DNA from: a virus
Virus record (IMG/VR): IMGVR_UViG_3300034280_000607
Span: 1 to 64,000 of that record
DNA length: 64,000 bases
Reading direction: 5' to 3' (one strand)
A model generated the notes under the pieces. It had not been told where the DNA came from. It searched no databases and worked only from the letters and a program-made list of their open reading frames with translations. Every line of letters begins with the position of its first letter. Position 1 is the first letter of the stretch. The position numbers were made by a program, and so were the translations under genes. Below, piece after piece: positions 62,701 through 64,000 of this stretch.

Positions 62701-63999
62701 ATATAACCTGCCCCATTAACAAGTTGACTAGTATTAGTAGGTATGGTAATAACTCCTGTAGAAGAGTTGTATGCACCACTACCCGCTACAAAACTTAAAG
62801 CTGCACGTGCACGCGTGTCTGTGTAATAAAGATTTGTACCCTCACTTACATTTGTTGTAGATAGAGAAGGAAGATCTGCTAAAAGTAAAGCTCTAAATGT
62901 AGGAACTCCTGCTGATCCGTTTGGAGCAATAAATACTGTATTAGCTGTTTGTGAAGCTAATGTAACTGTAAATGTACCAGATGTAGTGATGGGAGAACCA
63001 CTGAGTCCAAATATTCCAGGTAGAGCAATGGCTACAGATGTAACTGTACCTGTATTATTTGTATAACCTGATGGGTTGGAAGCTAGATAATAAGTGGCAG
63101 TGTCAAGAGAAAATGTTCCAGCACCAGTCATTTTTACAAACGGTGTACCTGAAGTCCAAGAAAGAGCAGCTAATCCTGATAGCACAGAACTAGCTTGTTG
63201 GGCTCCTATAGTATTATAGCTTATAGTAACTGCTGAAGATCCATCAAATGTAATACCTGATGAGTTACCACTACCGGAATTATTAAATGTAACAGGATTT
63301 GTTGTTGTACCAGAACTACCACCACCTCCACCTGAAGGGGCTGCCCATGTACCGTCTGCTCTAAGGAAGTTTGTAGTACCTCCCGTTGAAACAGGAACTA
63401 ACCCTTTTGCAGTAGTTGAGAATAGATCTAATAAAGCTGTAGCTTGAGTAGCTGTTAATGATTCAACATTCCCAGTACCACCTGTCACTCTACCTAATAT
63501 AGTGGACGTAGATACTTGAGCAAGTTTTGCTAATGTTACAACATTATTAGAAATAACGGTAGATAGGGCTGTATTACCAGAGCCTGTAATATCACCTGAG
63601 AGTGTAATAGTCTGATTAGCAGTGAGATAGGTAGTTGTATCTAATGCAAACGTATTTGCACCAGTCATCTTTACAAAAGGAGTGCCTCCTGAATAAACTA
63701 AATTAGTTAGTGCTGTAAGAATAGGTGACTGACCCTGTGCACCAATAGTGTTATAACTTACTGTTATAGACTGAGATCCATTATAACTAGCACCAGAACT
63801 ATTACCAGAACCAGTGTTGTTAAATAATACTACATTTGGGTTAGGACTTGAAGAGGATGGAACATAACTTATTGTAACATCTCCTGTACCAGGATCTATC
63901 CCAGTGTATGATATTTCTATATTGGAACCAGCAATGATTTTTCTAATCACAGCATGACCAGGACTTATTACGTTTAAGTCCTGTCTAAGTATACCCTGC
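59736..63999 (-). CDS. Long tail fibre with C-terminal S74 chaperone domain, partial
   Basis: The frame is open to the right edge, so the N-terminus lies beyond the window; a GTG at 63948-63950 (giving 1404 aa) is unlikely to be the true start because upstream codons read like fibre sequence (QGILRQDLNVISPGHAV). It is Gly/Ser/Thr/Asn-rich. Duplicated modules occur: FNNTGSGNSSG, NTIGAQ and TPFVKMTGA each appear twice. Three GIGTTSP-type repeats (NFGIGTTSPQSILDV, NVGIGTTSPATKLNV, NVGIGTASPAYKLEI) lie near the end. The C-terminus is an S74 intramolecular chaperone (about 1285-1395: SSDMRLKTNIKKISNPLEKV, GVYAQEVQSILPEAV, VPLLIEAIKEQ), which trims itself off after folding the trimer. It should bind the host surface. 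Confidence 0.88.
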   Translation of the reverse strand, partial: QGILRQDLNVISPGHAVIRKIIAGSNIEISYTGIDPGTGDVTISYVPSSSSPNPNVVLFNNTGSGNSSGASYNGSQSITVSYNTIGAQGQSPILTALTNLVYSGGTPFVKMTGANTFALDTTTYLTANQTITLSGDITGSGNTALSTVISNNVVTLAKLAQVSTSTILGRVTGGTGNVESLTATQATALLDLFSTTAKGLVPVSTGGTTNFLRADGTWAAPSGGGGGSSGTTTNPVTFNNSGSGNSSGITFDGSSAVTISYNTIGAQQASSVLSGLAALSWTSGTPFVKMTGAGTFSLDTATYYLASNPSGYTNNTGTVTSVAIALPGIFGLSGSPITTSGTFTVTLASQTANTVFIAPNGSAGVPTFRALLLADLPSLSTTNVSEGTNLYYTDTRARAALSFVAGSGAYNSSTGVITIPTNTSQLVNGAGYITGNQTITLTGNVTGSGTTSIVTTIANGVVTNAMLVNSSFNIGTTSISLGRASAAQTLTGVSIDGNSGTVTDGVYTTGSYANPAWITSLGWSKITGAPAFLTAESDTLATVTGRGATTSTPIVLQGSLAAWNATTPGTANGGLHLGAASVTTDFGPAITFGARDSSSGTTAQAGIYVISGGNFGTIMYIATTDAYVSGSKTAISISNGGVVNFVRSRPTALGNTIWDSGNLTNLNQLTNGPGYITSSASITGAAARLTSRDIRTIAPNSESASELRFGFTSWANNNTAPYADFLHLRSYLDGSGGNDNLVLFRKDAIGMRIYQQSFGSATAYSNFVDVLHSANYNSYSPTLTGTGASGTWSINITGNAATATSADNIDGWSFVNTGSNSATAADSINSNGISYVGTNISLFGQSDGALFSQAYSSVWQHQIYGDYRTGQIAIRGKNNGTWQSWRTVLDSGNYSSYALPLSGGTMGGHINMGAWNITNITTLEAVTLNLSGTATVGAISTPIILGTGGSYIQSTSTGIAYTQNWQIRENSGGSGNTNVIYAPQLGFHWGGVVASSILLESSGRVSVRDNPGTSYEKFIAGATTVVGYNDSIYLNVNYNNTSTVFTVSASGTSVSAHGILDLYKGGTSNIQLNANNTSNSYINAGNFGIGTTSPQSILDVVTPTNGYASFASLMGVGNWSGIHFGYRENNTLYRKSAIVFERTDNSGGGGNAAGKVHILNGPSTGAASATLSDAKLTIGELGNVGIGTTSPATKLNVQGNGVKLRLSTESDPSIYYFDIESRYDSGNTINFYGTAGNNFLRYIYNNNGLILQPSAGNVGIGTASPAYKLEIVGDQKITSGALGVNVNPNATDGRIDASNDIVAYSSDMRLKTNIKKISNPLEKVKSLTGFIYNWNDRANKLAGFDVVVKHVGVYAQEVQSILPEAVKLAPFDNDGYDNSISGQNYLTVQYEKIVPLLIEAIKEQQTIIEELKIKVYGTTS

Positions 64000-64000
64000 T

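Noticed and set aside
1-64000. tRNA genes, CRISPR arrays, transposases, integrase, introns or inteins
   Set aside because: Gaps are too short for tRNAs, no spaced repeats were seen, and the giant genes are uninterrupted without splicing or intein motifs.

Overview
The window looks like part of a crAss-like phage (order Crassvirales) infecting a member of the Bacteroidota. The main evidence is a giant virion-type gene (18280-30084, minus) carrying the DFDVD catalytic motif of crAss-like single-polypeptide RNA polymerases. It is followed, in the usual crAss order, by very large virion proteins, a tail stabilization/muzzle-like protein, small ring/connector-like proteins and tail appendages. Several plus-strand genes are preceded by a Bacteroidota-type TAnnTTTG promoter box, leaders are A-rich rather than Shine-Dalgarno-like, and base composition is AT-rich. 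All three stop codons end genes, so there is no sign of the stop reassignment seen in some relatives. Terminase, portal and major capsid genes are not here and must lie outside the window.

Layout. 1-935 (minus): two overlapping small membrane proteins, possibly lysis/spanin-like, and a small unknown gene. 936-1046: divergent promoter region. 1047-14793 (plus): replication, recombination and nucleotide genes. These are an orphan DnaA domain IV protein, DnaB-like helicase, Sak4-like ATPase, probable ssDNA-binding protein, DnaG-like primase without zinc ligands, HNH nuclease, PD-(D/E)XK exonuclease, family B DNA polymerase, a DUF932-like protein, dNMP kinase, dCTP deaminase and many small unknown genes. 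14795-14827: bidirectional terminator between convergent blocks. 14831-53762 (minus): three giant genes (1149, 3934 and 1989 aa), four large virion proteins, a small HExxH protein, three ring/connector-like proteins and a calcineurin-like phosphoesterase. 53858-63999 (minus): a terminator/promoter junction, then a tail-appendage block of fibronectin-III-like and Cys-rich proteins and a long tail fibre with a C-terminal S74 chaperone that runs off the right edge.

The most remarkable element is the 3934-aa protein. It joins, in one frame, an N-terminal ADP-ribosyltransferase-like domain of the polyvalent-protein type, the RNA polymerase, a SLOG/DprA-like Rossmann domain, a macro-like FGSNxxGxHGAG domain, a NADAR domain, an SF1 RecD/Dda-like helicase and a C-terminal HExxH zincin. 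If crAss-like practice holds, it is packaged and injected with the DNA. It would then deliver early transcription plus a set of NAD/ADP-ribose enzymes able both to place and to remove ADP-ribose, possibly against host defence.

All function calls come from motif recognition by eye; no database search was run. Coding density is very high: the largest gap is about 160 bases, so no stretch over 300 bases lacks a gene. No tRNA, CRISPR array, insertion sequence or integrase was seen.
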